Below are positions 54,740-63,262 of a DNA stretch of 64,000 nucleotides, one piece after another. This DNA is from Thermus tengchongensis. Lineage in GTDB: Bacteria > Deinococcota > Deinococci > Deinococcales > Thermaceae. The DNA lies in contig NZ_JAKEDU010000004.1 in assembly GCF_021462405.1 (NCBI RefSeq), forward strand, positions 114,444-178,443, given 5' to 3'. Positions within the stretch are counted from its first letter, which is position 1. Each line of letters opens with the position of its first letter. The notes under the pieces were generated by a model, which saw nothing but the letters and a program-made list of their open reading frames with translations, was not told the DNA's origin and did no database searches. The translations under genes were made by a program, and so were the position numbers.

Positions 54740-56085
54740 GCCAAGTTTAGGAGGAGGCGGGCCAAGGTGAGGTAGATGAGCAGGCCCGTGACGTCGGTGA
54801 GGGTGGCGATGAGGGGGTTGGAGAGAAGGGCCGGGTCCACCCCGAGGCGCCTCAGGGCAAAGGGCAGGAGGGCTCCCACCAGGTTGGCAAAGAGGACGAT
54901 GAGGAAGAGGGCTAGGCCCACCACCGGCACCAGGGCCCACTGCCCGTCCAGGACCACCTTGCCCAGGAGGAAGAGGGCCAGGGTGAGGCCCAGGAGAAAG
55001 CCCACGGCACCCTCCTTTAGCAGGACTCGGCGCCAGTCCTTAAGATCCAGGTCCCGGGTGGCCAGGGCGCGGATGATGAGGGTGGCCGACTGGTTGCCGG
55101 TGTTGCCCCCGGTGCCGATGAGGACCGGGACGTAGAAGGCCAGGGCGGTGACGGCTTCCAGGAGGCTTTCAAACCCTTGGAGGATGGAACTGGTCACCAT
55201 GCCCGTGAGGATGAGGATCACCAGCCAACGCACCCGGGCCATCCAGAGGGCGATGGGGGAGGCCTGGCTGTAGACCAGGTCGGGCACGTCCACCGCCGCC
55301 ATACGGTGGATGTCCTCGGTGGCTTCCTCTTCCAATACGTCCAGCACGTCGTCCACCGTGACAATACCCACCAGTATCCCGTCCTCGTCCACCACGGGCA
55401 AGACGGTGAAGTCGTAGTCGGCCATGAGGCGGGCTACCTCTTCCTGGTCGGTGTCCGTGCGGGCGAAGACCACCTTGGGGTTCATGATCTCTGCCACCTT
55501 GGTCTTCGGATCCGCCACAATGAGGTCCCTCAGGGACAGAACCCCCTTGAGGCGGCCTGCCTCGTCCACCACGTAAATGTAGTAAATGGTTTCCGCATCG
55601 GGGGCGGCCCGGCGCAGGAAGCGAATGACCTCCTCCACGGTCATGCCCTCCCGCACCGCCACGTACTCGGGGGTCATGAGGCCCCCCGCCTCGTCCTCCT
55701 CGTACCGGGTGAGCTCCTCCACCTCGGCCCGGGTCTTGGGGTCCAGGGCCTCCTTGAGGCGGCGGAAGAGGGCGGGGTCTTCCTCCTCCACCGCCTGGAG
55801 GGCGTCGGCCAGGTCGTCCAGGGAGAGCTCCTCCAAGAGCTCTTGCACCCGCCAGGGAGGCAGGGTTTTTAAGTACTCCGCCTGCGCCTCCGCAGGTAGG
55901 TTGGCGAAAACCTCCGCCGCTCGGTCCTTGGGGAGGAGGGTGAGGACCACGTAGCGGTGTTCCCCCTCGAGGTCATTCCACACGGCCAAGAGGTCCTGGG
56001 GATGGGTTTCCTCCAGAAGCCTCTTTAGCTTCAGGGTGTCGCCTTCTTGCAGGGCTTGGCGCAGAGGGGAAAGGGTCGTCTCCAC
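54736..56085 (-). CDS. mgtE: Magnesium transporter MgtE
   Basis: The 449-residue protein is the length of the T. thermophilus MgtE of known structure. It has an N-domain of helices (1-130), two CBS domains (about 135-255, TPEYVAVREGMTVEEVI and DGILVGIVTVDDVLDVLEEE) that sense Mg2+, a connecting helix and five membrane helices with ALRRLGVDPALLSNPLIATLTDVTGLLIY. The start is GTG after GAAAGGAGG. Its leader folds and may be regulatory. Confidence 0.95.
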   Translation of the reverse strand: METTLSPLRQALQEGDTLKLKRLLEETHPQDLLAVWNDLEGEHRYVVLTLLPKDRAAEVFANLPAEAQAEYLKTLPPWRVQELLEELSLDDLADALQAVEEEDPALFRRLKEALDPKTRAEVEELTRYEEDEAGGLMTPEYVAVREGMTVEEVIRFLRRAAPDAETIYYIYVVDEAGRLKGVLSLRDLIVADPKTKVAEIMNPKVVFARTDTDQEEVARLMADYDFTVLPVVDEDGILVGIVTVDDVLDVLEEEATEDIHRMAAVDVPDLVYSQASPIALWMARVRWLVILILTGMVTSSILQGFESLLEAVTALAFYVPVLIGTGGNTGNQSATLIIRALATRDLDLKDWRRVLLKEGAVGFLLGLTLALFLLGKVVLDGQWALVPVVGLALFLIVLFANLVGALLPFALRRLGVDPALLSNPLIATLTDVTGLLIYLTLARLLLNLA

Positions 56086-56150
56086 AGGCGGCCTCCTTTC
56101 TCCCGAAGGCCGCCTGAGGCGGCCTTCAGGGCCTAGGACTCGAGGGCAAA
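56086..56150 (-). promoter_or_regulatory. mgtE leader with mutually exclusive hairpins
   Basis: On the minus strand a hairpin (56105-56114 with 56118-56127, perfect 10-bp stem, loop of 3) lies just 19 nt before the GTG. Its 5' arm sequence GGCCGCCT is repeated exactly next to the ribosome-binding site (AAAGGAGGCCGCCTGTG). The 3' arm can thus pair either with its own 5' arm or with the start region. The promoter -10 is TATGCT at 56157-56162. No known M-box is recognised. Confidence 0.5.
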
Positions 56151-56232
56151 GCCCCTAGCATACCTTCCTTAGCCTAGGGTTCCCGGTGGGGACCGTCAAC
56201 CGTGCCCACTAGAAATGTGGGAAAAATTGAGG

Positions 56233-56262
56233 TTGACACGCTCAAGGGGTCTGGCCTATCCT
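56233..56262 (+). promoter_or_regulatory. ffh promoter
   Basis: TTGACA (56233-56238) and TATCCT (56257-56262) are 18 bp apart, 28 bp before the ffh ATG. A perfect hairpin CCCGGCC-TGGT-GGCCGGG (56267-56284) overlaps the GGGAGG ribosome-binding site. Confidence 0.7.
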
Positions 56263-56290
56263 AAGGCCCGGCCTGGTGGCCGGGAGGCTC

Positions 56291-57595
56291 ATGTTTGCGA
56301 AGCTGGCGGGAAGACTGCAGGAGGCCATAGACCGCTTAAGGGGACGTGGCCGTATCACCGAGGAGGACCTGAAGGCTACCCTCAGGGAGATCCGTCGGGC
56401 CCTGATGGAGGCCGACGTGAACCTGGAGGTGGTGAGGGCCTTCGTGGAAAGCGTCCGGGAGAAGGCCCTGGGCCAGAAGGTCCTGGAAAGCCTCACCCCG
56501 GCGGAGGTGGTGCTGGCCACGGTCTACGAGGCCCTGAAGGAGGCCTTGGGCGGGGAACCCCGCTTCCCTACCCTGAAGAACCAGAACCTGTGGTTCCTGG
56601 TGGGGCTCCAGGGATCCGGTAAAACCACCACCGCGGCCAAGCTGGCCCTTTTCTACAAGGGGAAGGGAAGGAGGCCCCTGCTGGTGGCGGCCGACACCCA
56701 GCGCCCGGCAGCCCGGGAGCAGCTTCGCATCCTGGGGGAAAAGATCGGGGTACCGGTCCTGGAGGTGCAGGATGGGGAGAGCTTTGAGTCCATCCGCCGC
56801 CGGGTGGAGGAGAGGGCCAGGCAGGAGGTTCGCGACCTCATCCTGGTGGACACCGCCGGGCGCCTGCAGATCGACGAGCCCTTGATGGCGGAGCTTGCCC
56901 GCCTCAAGGAGGCCCTGAGTCCTGACGAGGTGCTTCTGGTCCTGGATGCCATGACGGGCCAGGAGGCCCTTTCGGTGGCCAAGGCCTTCGACGAGCGGGT
57001 GGGGGTCACGGGGCTCATCCTCACCAAGCTGGATGGGGATGCCCGAGGTGGGGCGGCCCTCTCCGCCCGGCACGTGACGGGGAAGCCCATCTACTTCGCT
57101 GGGGTCTCCGAGCGCCCCGAGGGTCTGGAGCCCTTCTACCCCGACCGGCTGGCGAGCCGCATCCTGGGCATGGGGGATGTGGCCACCCTGGCGGAAAAGG
57201 TTCGGGCTGCGGGCCTCGAGGCCGAAACCCCCAAGTCCGCCAAGGAGCTCACCCTGGAGGATTTTCTTAAGCAGATGCAGAACCTCAAGCGCCTGGGCTC
57301 TTTCTCAGAGATCCTCGCCATGCTGCCCGGGGTGGGTAAGGCCTTGCCCGCTGGGCTCCAGGTGGACGACAAGGCCATCAAGCGCCTGGAGGCCATCGTC
57401 CTTTCCATGACCCCCGAGGAGCGAAAGGACCCCCGCATCCTGAATGCCTCCCGGCGTAAGCGCATCGCCAGGGGAAGCGGCACCAGCGTGCAGGAGATCA
57501 ACCGCTTCATCAAGGCCTTCGAGGAAACCAAGGCCCTAATGAAGTCCCTGGAGAAGAACAAGGGCCGGGGACTCATGGGAATGTTCAGGAGGTAG
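56291..57595 (+). CDS. ffh: Signal recognition particle protein Ffh
   Basis: The 434-residue SRP54 protein has an N domain (1-85), a G domain with VGLQGSGKTTTAAKLA, ADTQRPAAREQL, LVDTAGRLQIDEPLM, and LTKLDGDARGGAALS, and a C-terminal M domain (about 300-434, FLKQMQNLKRLGS, and the RNA-binding SRRKRIARGSGTSVQEINR). It targets membrane proteins with 4.5S RNA. I chose ATG 56291 after GGGAGG; upstream in-frame codons are in the leader. Confidence 0.96.
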   Translation: MFAKLAGRLQEAIDRLRGRGRITEEDLKATLREIRRALMEADVNLEVVRAFVESVREKALGQKVLESLTPAEVVLATVYEALKEALGGEPRFPTLKNQNLWFLVGLQGSGKTTTAAKLALFYKGKGRRPLLVAADTQRPAAREQLRILGEKIGVPVLEVQDGESFESIRRRVEERARQEVRDLILVDTAGRLQIDEPLMAELARLKEALSPDEVLLVLDAMTGQEALSVAKAFDERVGVTGLILTKLDGDARGGAALSARHVTGKPIYFAGVSERPEGLEPFYPDRLASRILGMGDVATLAEKVRAAGLEAETPKSAKELTLEDFLKQMQNLKRLGSFSEILAMLPGVGKALPAGLQVDDKAIKRLEAIVLSMTPEERKDPRILNASRRKRIARGSGTSVQEINRFIKAFEETKALMKSLEKNKGRGLMGMFRR

Positions 57596-57601
57596 GAAGG
57601 A

Positions 57602-57856
57602 ATGGTAAAGATCCGGCTTTCTCGTTTCGGCTCCAAGCACAACCCGCACTACCGCATCGTGGTCACCGACAGCCGCAGGAAGCGCGACGGCGCCTACATC
57701 GAAAAGATCGGCTACTACGATCCCCGCAAGACCACTCCCGAGTGGCTGAAGGTGGACGTGGAACGGGCCAAGTACTGGCTTTCCGTGGGGGCCCAGCCCA
57801 CGGACACCGCCCGGAGGCTTCTCCGGCTGGCGGGGGTTTTCCGGAAGGAAGGCTAG
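57602..57856 (+). CDS. rpsP: 30S ribosomal protein S16
   Basis: The 84-residue protein matches S16 along its length: [43 protein letters not shown]. It contacts 16S rRNA in the body of the small subunit. It follows ffh by 6 nt in the standard ffh-rpsP order and is followed by a strong hairpin at 57874. Confidence 0.98.
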   Translation: MVKIRLSRFGSKHNPHYRIVVTDSRRKRDGAYIEKIGYYDPRKTTPEWLKVDVERAKYWLSVGAQPTDTARRLLRLAGVFRKEG

Positions 57857-57873
57857 GGGTTAGGGTCCCTGAT

Positions 57874-57906
57874 GGCGCCGGTGGGTGTACCCACCCGGCG
57901 CCTTTG
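57874..57906 (+). terminator. Terminator after rpsP
   Basis: A long near-perfect hairpin (5' arm from 57874, 3' arm ending 57902, one bulge) is followed by TTTG. It separates ffh-rpsP from khpA, which has its own -10 box. Confidence 0.75.
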
Positions 57907-57921
57907 CCTTAACATGGGGCC

Positions 57922-58140
57922 ATGAAGGACTTGGTGGAGTATTTGGCCAAGAGCGTGGTGGACCAGCCGGAGCGGGTCCGGGTGCAGGAAAGGCGTACCC
58001 GGGAAGGTCCCCTTTACGTGGTGGAGGTGGCACCGGAGGACAAGGGCCGGCTCATCGGCAAGCAGGGCCGGGTCATTGAGTCCATCCGTACCCTGGTAAG
58101 GGCCTACGCCAAGCGCAAGGTGGGGGTGGAGGTGCGCTAG
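57922..58140 (+). CDS. KhpA-type KH-domain RNA-binding protein
   Basis: The 72-residue protein is a single KH domain with KGRLIGKQGRVIESIRTLVRAYA (the GxxG loop is IGKQG), as in KhpA/YlqC, which partners KhpB and binds many RNAs. It lies between rpsP and rimM, the standard place. TAACAT (57910-57915) is 6 nt before the ATG, so the mRNA is leaderless. Confidence 0.93.
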   Translation: MKDLVEYLAKSVVDQPERVRVQERRTREGPLYVVEVAPEDKGRLIGKQGRVIESIRTLVRAYAKRKVGVEVR

Positions 58141-58171
58141 GCTCCCGGGGCTTTGGCATAATGGATTAGGG

Positions 58172-58660
58172 ATGCGCCTGGTGGAGATCGGTCGGTTCGG
58201 TGCCCCCTATGCCCTGCGCGGGGGGCTAAAGTTCCGGGGTGAGCCGGTGGTGGCTCACCTGGAGCGGGTCTACGTGGAAGGGCATGGCTGGCGGGCGGTG
58301 GAGGATCTCTACCAGGTGGGGGATGACCTGGTGGTTCACCTGGCGGGGGTTTCCAGCCGGGAGCTGGCCGAGCCCTTGGTGGGCCTCCGGGTGTATGCCG
58401 AGGTGGAGGAACTTCCCCCCCTCGAGGAGGGCCGGTACTACTACTTTGCCCTTATTGGCCTACCCGTTTACGTGGGGGGCTTAAAGATGGGGGAGGTGGT
58501 GGACATCCTGGACGCAGGAGCCCAGGATGTCCTGGTGATCAGGGGCGTGGGGGAAAGGCTTCGCGACCAAACGGAGCGCCTGGTACCCCTGCAGGCGCCC
58601 TATGTACGGGTGGGGGAGGAGGGTATCCACGTGGAGCCCATCCCCGGCCTCTTTGACTGA
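58172..58660 (+). CDS. rimM: Ribosome maturation factor RimM
   Basis: The 162-residue protein has the RimM N-terminal (VEIGRFGAPYALRGGLKFRGE) and PRC-barrel C-terminal domain (YYYFALIGLPVYVGGLKMGEVVDIL, ending EEGIHVEPIPGLFD). It helps assemble the 30S head near S19. CATAAT (58157-58162) is 9 nt before the ATG. The stop adjoins the trmD ATG with no gap. Confidence 0.95.
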   Translation: MRLVEIGRFGAPYALRGGLKFRGEPVVAHLERVYVEGHGWRAVEDLYQVGDDLVVHLAGVSSRELAEPLVGLRVYAEVEELPPLEEGRYYYFALIGLPVYVGGLKMGEVVDILDAGAQDVLVIRGVGERLRDQTERLVPLQAPYVRVGEEGIHVEPIPGLFD

Positions 58661-59380
58661 ATGCGCTACACTATCCTCACCCTTTTCCCCGGCCTCATAC
58701 GCCCCTGGCTTTCGGAATCTCTCCTGAAGAAGGCCCAGGAGCGGGGTCTCATCCAGGTGGAGGTGGTGGACCTTAGGGCCTATGGCCTGGGGCGGCACCG
58801 CACCGTGGACGACACCCCCTATGGGGGCGGGGCGGGGATGGTGATCCGCCCCGACGTGGCGGTGGCGGCTTTGGAAACAGTGCTCCCCGCGGACGAGGTG
58901 ATCCTCCTCTCCCCGGCGGGGGAACCCTTCACCCAACGGGTGGCGGAGGAGCTGGCCCGAAGGGATCACCTGGTCCTGCTTTCCGGGCGGTACGAGGGAT
59001 TTGACGCCCGGGTGGAGGCCTTTGTGACCCGCTCCCTTTCCATCGGGGACTACGTGCTCATGGGGGGGGAGGTGGCAGCCCTGGCGGTGCTGGAGGCCAC
59101 CGCCCGGCTCATCCCTGGGGTGATCGGGGATCCGGAAAGCCACCGGAGGGATTCCTTTGTCCGCGGGCTCCTGGACCACCCCCACTACACCCGCCCCCCG
59201 GAGTTCCGCGGGCTTCGGGTGCCGGAGGTTCTCCTTTCGGGAAACCACCCTGAGGTGGATCGGTGGCGCAGGCGGGAAGCCTTGAGGAAGACCCTTGCCG
59301 TGAGGCCGGAACTGGTGCGGGAGGCCAGGCTTGGGCCCCTCGAGGTGGCCTGGCTTGCGGAAATAGACCGCGAGGGCTAG
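58661..59380 (+). CDS. trmD: tRNA (guanine-37-N1) methyltransferase
   Basis: The 239-residue SPOUT enzyme forms m1G37 in tRNA. Motifs: [53 protein letters not shown] with the catalytic Asp region, and [28 protein letters not shown] forming the trefoil knot. Its first codon follows the rimM stop directly. The tail [17 protein letters not shown] is normal. Confidence 0.96.
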   Translation: MRYTILTLFPGLIRPWLSESLLKKAQERGLIQVEVVDLRAYGLGRHRTVDDTPYGGGAGMVIRPDVAVAALETVLPADEVILLSPAGEPFTQRVAEELARRDHLVLLSGRYEGFDARVEAFVTRSLSIGDYVLMGGEVAALAVLEATARLIPGVIGDPESHRRDSFVRGLLDHPHYTRPPEFRGLRVPEVLLSGNHPEVDRWRRREALRKTLAVRPELVREARLGPLEVAWLAEIDREG

Positions 59381-59383
59381 ACT
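59355..59383 (+). promoter_or_regulatory. rplS promoter
   Basis: TTGCGG (59355-59360) and TAGACT (59378-59383) are 17 bp apart at the end of trmD. The predicted leader (about 59390-59434) contains the perfect hairpin GAACCCC-TC-GGGGTTC (59400-59415), a candidate autoregulatory site. Confidence 0.6.
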
Positions 59384-59434
59384 TAGGTTTGTTGCCCATG
59401 AACCCCTCGGGGTTCCTCTGGGAGGGAGGAGAAC

Positions 59435-59896
59435 ATGAACCGAGGAGCGCTGCTTAAGGTAGTAGAGGCCAAGTATACCCGCGCCGATCTCCCCGAGTTC
59501 CGGCCCGGCGACACCGTGCGGGTGGCCTACCGGGTGAAGGAGGGCAACCGCACCCGGGTGCAGAACTTTGAGGGCATCGTCATCAAGATCAAGCGGAACG
59601 GGTACAACACCAGCTTCACCGTGCGCAAGGTGAGCTACGGCGTGGGGGTGGAGCGCATCTTCCCCCTGAACTCCCCCCTCATCGAGAAGATCGAGATCGT
59701 CCAGCGGGGCCGGGCCCGGCGGGCCAAGCTCTACTTCATCCGCGAGCTTTCCGAAAGGGAGATCCGCCGCAAACTCCGCGCCGACCGCAAGCGCATCGGC
59801 CAGGACCAGGAAAGGGCCCAGGTGGCCAAGGAAGAGGCAGAAGCTGCCCAGGACGCTACTCAGGCGGCTTCCGAGGGGGAACCCTCCCCCGAGTAA
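59435..59896 (+). CDS. rplS: 50S ribosomal protein L19
   Basis: The 153-residue protein has the L19 core ([50 protein letters not shown] and KIKRNG, then [28 protein letters not shown]). The last about 40 residues ([25 protein letters not shown]) are an extension longer than the E. coli protein, as in other Thermus L19. GGGAGGAG precedes the ATG. L19 lies at the subunit interface bridge B8. Confidence 0.98.
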   Translation: MNRGALLKVVEAKYTRADLPEFRPGDTVRVAYRVKEGNRTRVQNFEGIVIKIKRNGYNTSFTVRKVSYGVGVERIFPLNSPLIEKIEIVQRGRARRAKLYFIRELSEREIRRKLRADRKRIGQDQERAQVAKEEAEAAQDATQAASEGEPSPE

Positions 59897-59910
59897 ACCG
59901 GGGGCCATTA

Positions 59911-59945
59911 GGAAGGGCGGGCAAACCCGCCCTTCCTTATTTCTT
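59911..59945. terminator. Bidirectional terminator between rplS and the response regulator
   Basis: A perfect 11-bp stem (59911-59921 with 59926-59936), loop CAAA, is followed by TTATTTCTTC and ends right at the stop of the convergent gene. Confidence 0.8.
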
Positions 59946-60542
59946 CGCCAGGAATCCCAGGGACCTTGCCTTTTCCAGGGCTTCCACCCGGTTTCGGACC
60001 AAGAGTTTGCCGTAGAGGCTTTCCAGATGGTCCTTCACCGTGTCCGGGGAAAGGCCCAGGGCCTTGGCCATTTCCTTCACGGAAAGCCCTTGGGCCAGGA
60101 GGCGGAGGACTTCCTCCTCCCTCGAGGTGAGGCTGGGCAGGTCAGGGGGCTTCAGTTTTTCCTCCCCCTGGGCCACGCGGAGAAGGCGCCTTTTGAGCTC
60201 GGGAGCGGAGAGCTCCTTGGAAAAGTAGGCGTCAGCCCCGGCCAAAAACGCTTCCCGCACCAGGGCGGGCTCCTGGTAGGTGGTGAGGAGGGCGATGAGG
60301 CCGGAATACCCCTTCCTCCGGAGCATACGGGTGCACTCTAGCCCATCCAATACGGGCATCCTCAGGTCTAAGAGAACCGCTTCCGGGTTCAAAGCCAGGG
60401 TCTTTTCCAAGGCCTCCTTCCCATCCTGGGCCTCAGCCACCACCACGAGCCCTTCCCCCTCGAGGCCCGCCCTAAGCCCTAGGCGGAAAAGGGGGTGGTC
60501 GTCGGCGATCAGCACACGGAGGCGGGATCCAGGGTTGCCCAT
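59937..60542 (-). CDS. NarL/FixJ-type response regulator
   Basis: The 201-residue protein has a receiver domain (about 1-115: VLIADDHPLFRLGLRA, phospho-Asp in AVLLDLRMPVLDG, the conserved Thr in ALLTTYQEP and Lys in AYFSKELSA) and a LuxR-type helix-turn-helix (about 135-200: LTSREEEVLRLLAQGLSVKEMAKALGLS). No sensor kinase is adjacent. A TATGCT box lies 10 nt before the ATG at 60542, which I prefer over upstream ATGs. Confidence 0.92.
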   Translation of the reverse strand: MGNPGSRLRVLIADDHPLFRLGLRAGLEGEGLVVVAEAQDGKEALEKTLALNPEAVLLDLRMPVLDGLECTRMLRRKGYSGLIALLTTYQEPALVREAFLAGADAYFSKELSAPELKRRLLRVAQGEEKLKPPDLPSLTSREEEVLRLLAQGLSVKEMAKALGLSPDTVKDHLESLYGKLLVRNRVEALEKARSLGFLAKK

Positions 60543-60600
60543 CCTGGCCTTTAGCATAGGCCTGCGGTGTGAAAACGAGGCCAAAGCCTATACTTAGGCT

Positions 60601-61464
60601 ATGCCCTTGACCCTGAACGGCCTTGCCGCCCTTCCCGGCCGGGCGTCGGAGGCCCTGCTCCGCGAGGAGGTGGAGGAAAGCGGTCTGGCTCCCGAGACAA
60701 TCCTGAATAAGCTTCGGGAGCGCTTGGGCATCATGCGGGATTCCATCCGGAGGGGTCTCGCCTCGGATGCTCCCAGCGTGGCGGGAATGGTGGGGAAGAA
60801 TGCCAAGACCTTGTGGGAAGCCCCGGATCCCTTGCGGGATCCGCTTTTAAAGCGGGTCCAGGCCTACGCCATGGCGGTCAACGAGGAAAATGCCCGCATG
60901 GGTCGGATTGTGGCTGCTCCCACGGCGGGCAGCGCCGGGACGCTTCCCGGAGCCTTGCTGGGAGTGGCGGATCACCTGGGCATCCCCGATGAGGACCTCC
61001 TCATGCCCATGGTCCTGGCCGCCGGGGTGGCCAAGATCATCCACCGCCAGATCTACATCGCTGGGGCCAGCGGGGGGTGCCAGGCGGAGATCGGTTCTTC
61101 GGCAGCCATGGCGGCAGCCGCCGTTACCGAGCTCCTCGGTGGGAGCCCCGAGGCTTGCGCCCACGCAGCCGCTTTAGCCTTGCAGAACACCCTGGGCTTG
61201 GTTTGCGATCCCGTGGGGGGGTTTGTGGAGGTACCCTGCGTGATGCGCAATGGCTTTTACGCCGTTCACGCGGTGAGCGCCGCCTCCATGGCCCTGGCGG
61301 GGATAAGGAGCGTGATCCCCCCTGACGAGGTGATCCTGGCCATGGCGGGCATCGGCCGCCTCCTGCCCTTGGAGCTCAAGGAAACGGGCCTGGGGGGGTT
61401 AGCGGACACCCCCACGGGGCGTCGGCTGGCCGCCCAGGCCCTGGGGGAGGCTTCCAAGGATTGA
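60601..61464 (+). CDS. sdaAA: L-serine dehydratase, iron-sulfur type, alpha subunit
   Basis: The 287-residue subunit carries the three conserved cluster cysteines in [27 protein letters not shown] and VPCVMRNGF. It deaminates serine to pyruvate; the beta subunit gene is not visible here. Motif [20 protein letters not shown] is family-typical. TATACT (60589-60594) is 6 nt before the ATG, so the mRNA is leaderless. It is divergent from the response regulator. Confidence 0.95.
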   Translation: MPLTLNGLAALPGRASEALLREEVEESGLAPETILNKLRERLGIMRDSIRRGLASDAPSVAGMVGKNAKTLWEAPDPLRDPLLKRVQAYAMAVNEENARMGRIVAAPTAGSAGTLPGALLGVADHLGIPDEDLLMPMVLAAGVAKIIHRQIYIAGASGGCQAEIGSSAAMAAAAVTELLGGSPEACAHAAALALQNTLGLVCDPVGGFVEVPCVMRNGFYAVHAVSAASMALAGIRSVIPPDEVILAMAGIGRLLPLELKETGLGGLADTPTGRRLAAQALGEASKD

Positions 61465-61465
61465 G

Positions 61466-62323
61466 CTATTCCTCCCCTTTGGCTACCGGAACCCCCACCA
61501 GGTTGCCCCACTCCGTCCAAGAGCCGTCATAGTTCTTCACGTGGGGGTAGCCGAGGAGGTACTTGAGGACAAACCAGGAGTGGCTGGAGCGCTCGGCGAT
61601 GCGGCAGTAGACCACCACATCTTTATCCGGGGTGATGCCCGCGGACTGGTAAAGAGCCTGAAGTTCCTCAAACGTTTTAAAGGTGCCGTCGGGGTTTACC
61701 GCCTTGGCCCAGGGGATGTTTTTGGCCCCCGGGATGTGGCCGGCCCGCAGGGCTCCTTCCTGAGGGTAGTTGGGCATGTGGGTGAGCTCCCCCCGGTACT
61801 CCTCGGGGCTCCGCACGTCCACCAGGGCACCCCTGCCCTCCTTAACCTTGAGGATGTGCTTGAGAACCTCGTCCCGGTAGGCGCGGATGGACTCGTCCCG
61901 GTAGGGTACCCGGTAGCTCCCCTTGGGGTAGGTGGGCACCTCGGTGGAAAGGGGACGGCCTTCCTCCACCCACTTTTGCCGTCCTCCGTTCATGAGGCGC
62001 ACGTCCTGGTGGCCGTTATATTTGAAGAACCAGAAGGCATAGGCGGCCCACCAGTTGTTCTTGTCCCCGTAAAGGACCACGGTGGTGTCGTTGGAGATCC
62101 CAAGCCTTTCCATGAGGTTGGCGAACCCCTCTTCGTCCACAAAGTCCCGCACCACCGGATCCCAGAAATCCCGTTGCCAGTCCACCTTCTGTGCCCCAGG
62201 AATGTGGCCGGTTTCGTAGAGCAGGATGTCCTCGTCCACCTCGAGGATTCTCACCTTGGGATCCCCCAGGTGCTCCTGGACCCAGTCCGTGCTTACCAGA
62301 ACCTCGGGATGCGCATAGCCCAT
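61466..62323 (-). CDS. Two-domain thiosulfate/3-mercaptopyruvate sulfurtransferase
   Basis: The 285-residue protein has an inactive N-terminal rhodanese domain (about 1-140) and an active C-terminal domain with [19 protein letters not shown], where Cys about 240 carries sulfur (loop CRIAERS, longer and Arg-rich as in thiosulfate sulfurtransferases). The start has GGGAGGTGAGGT ahead; CTTTAC and TATCTT 17 bp apart form a promoter. The gene converges on sdaAA with a 1-nt gap. Confidence 0.92.
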   Translation of the reverse strand: MGYAHPEVLVSTDWVQEHLGDPKVRILEVDEDILLYETGHIPGAQKVDWQRDFWDPVVRDFVDEEGFANLMERLGISNDTTVVLYGDKNNWWAAYAFWFFKYNGHQDVRLMNGGRQKWVEEGRPLSTEVPTYPKGSYRVPYRDESIRAYRDEVLKHILKVKEGRGALVDVRSPEEYRGELTHMPNYPQEGALRAGHIPGAKNIPWAKAVNPDGTFKTFEELQALYQSAGITPDKDVVVYCRIAERSSHSWFVLKYLLGYPHVKNYDGSWTEWGNLVGVPVAKGEE

Positions 62324-62399
62324 ACCTCACCTCCCGCCCACAAGATACCCTTGAGCGAGTGAAAGTAAAGAGGGTTCGTGCACATTCCCATCCCGATCC

Positions 62400-62428
62400 T
62401 TGCCAGGAAGGGCTGAGTCTGGTATAAA
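62400..62428 (+). promoter_or_regulatory. Promoter of the riboswitch-protease unit
   Basis: TTGCCA (62400-62405) and TATAAA (62423-62428) are 17 bp apart; transcription should begin near 62435 at the riboswitch 5' end. Confidence 0.75.
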
Positions 62429-62434
62429 GGGAAC

Positions 62435-62531
62435 TGCGGGGAGTAGCCGCCCCTTGTGGGGCCAGCCGGTCGTCAGTACGGGAGAGATCCCCGGTCGGCT
62501 GGGGCGCCTGAGGGCGCATGGCGAGACCACC
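62435..62531 (+). promoter_or_regulatory. yybP-ykoY (manganese) riboswitch
   Basis: The leader has the conserved GGGGAGTAGCC (62438-62448) of loop L1, the central stems with GTCAGTACG, and the closing GGCGAGACC (62520-62528), as in the Mn2+-sensing yybP-ykoY family. The aptamer ends overlap the terminator arm, so ligand binding can decide between antiterminator and terminator. Confidence 0.8.
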
Positions 62532-62553
62532 TGTATGGGTGGCCTCGGTTTTT
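62523..62553 (+). terminator. Riboswitch expression-platform terminator
   Basis: Arm 62523-62531 pairs with 62538-62546 (one mismatch) and is followed by GGTTTTT. The 5' arm belongs to the aptamer's closing segment. Confidence 0.75.
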
Positions 62554-62581
62554 GCTACTCCTCGGAAGGAGGTGGACGGGA

Positions 62582-63262
62582 ATGGACATACTGGCGCTCT
62601 TGCTCATGGGGCTGGTCTTTGTGGCCAGCCTGGTGATTCAAGGTGGTCTCCAGGCCACCTTTGCCCGGTTCAGCCGGGTGGCCAACAGCCGGGGGCTTAC
62701 GGGGGCCCAGGTGGCCCGGGCCATCCTGGATGCCCATGGCCTCACCCACGTCCGGGTGGAGCCGGTGCCCGGAGCCCTCACGGATCACTACGATCCTCAC
62801 GCCAAGGCGGTGCGGCTTTCCGAACCCAACTACGCCTCGCCCAGCCTGGCGGCCCTGGCGGTGGCCGCCCACGAGGTGGGGCATGCGGTCCAGGATGCCC
62901 ATGGCTACACCTGGCTTCGGGTGCGGGCCAGCTTGTGGCCAGCGGCCAGCCTGGGCACCAACCTGGGCCCGATCCTGGTGGTGGGCGGGTTGATGCTGGG
63001 GGCCATCGGTTTGGCCAAGCTCGGGCTTTACCTCTACCTGGCGGTGGCCCTATTCCAGCTGGTGACCCTGCCCGTGGAGTTTGACGCCTCCAGGCGGGCT
63101 CTGGAGTTCCTGCGGCGCATGGGCTTCCTCTCCCAGCAGGAGATGGCCCCTGCCCGGCGGGTGCTCACCTGGGCAGCCCTTACCTACGTGGCCGCCTTGG
63201 CCAGCTCCTTGGCCACCATCCTTTACTACGCCAGCCTCCTCATGGGCCGGAGGGAGGAGTAG
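62582..63262 (+). CDS. YugP-type membrane zinc metallopeptidase
   Basis: The 226-residue protein has an N-terminal membrane helix (1-20), the zinc motif AAHEVGHAVQDAHGY (HExGH, about residues 100-105), and further membrane helices (about 120-165 and 195-220), as in B. subtilis YugP. GFARRLS-like basic loops are not evident. Its transcription is under a manganese riboswitch, which ties it to metal status. GGAGGTG lies upstream of the ATG. It is coupled to the next gene by TAG/ATG adjacency. Confidence 0.87.
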   Translation: MDILALLLMGLVFVASLVIQGGLQATFARFSRVANSRGLTGAQVARAILDAHGLTHVRVEPVPGALTDHYDPHAKAVRLSEPNYASPSLAALAVAAHEVGHAVQDAHGYTWLRVRASLWPAASLGTNLGPILVVGGLMLGAIGLAKLGLYLYLAVALFQLVTLPVEFDASRRALEFLRRMGFLSQQEMAPARRVLTWAALTYVAALASSLATILYYASLLMGRREE

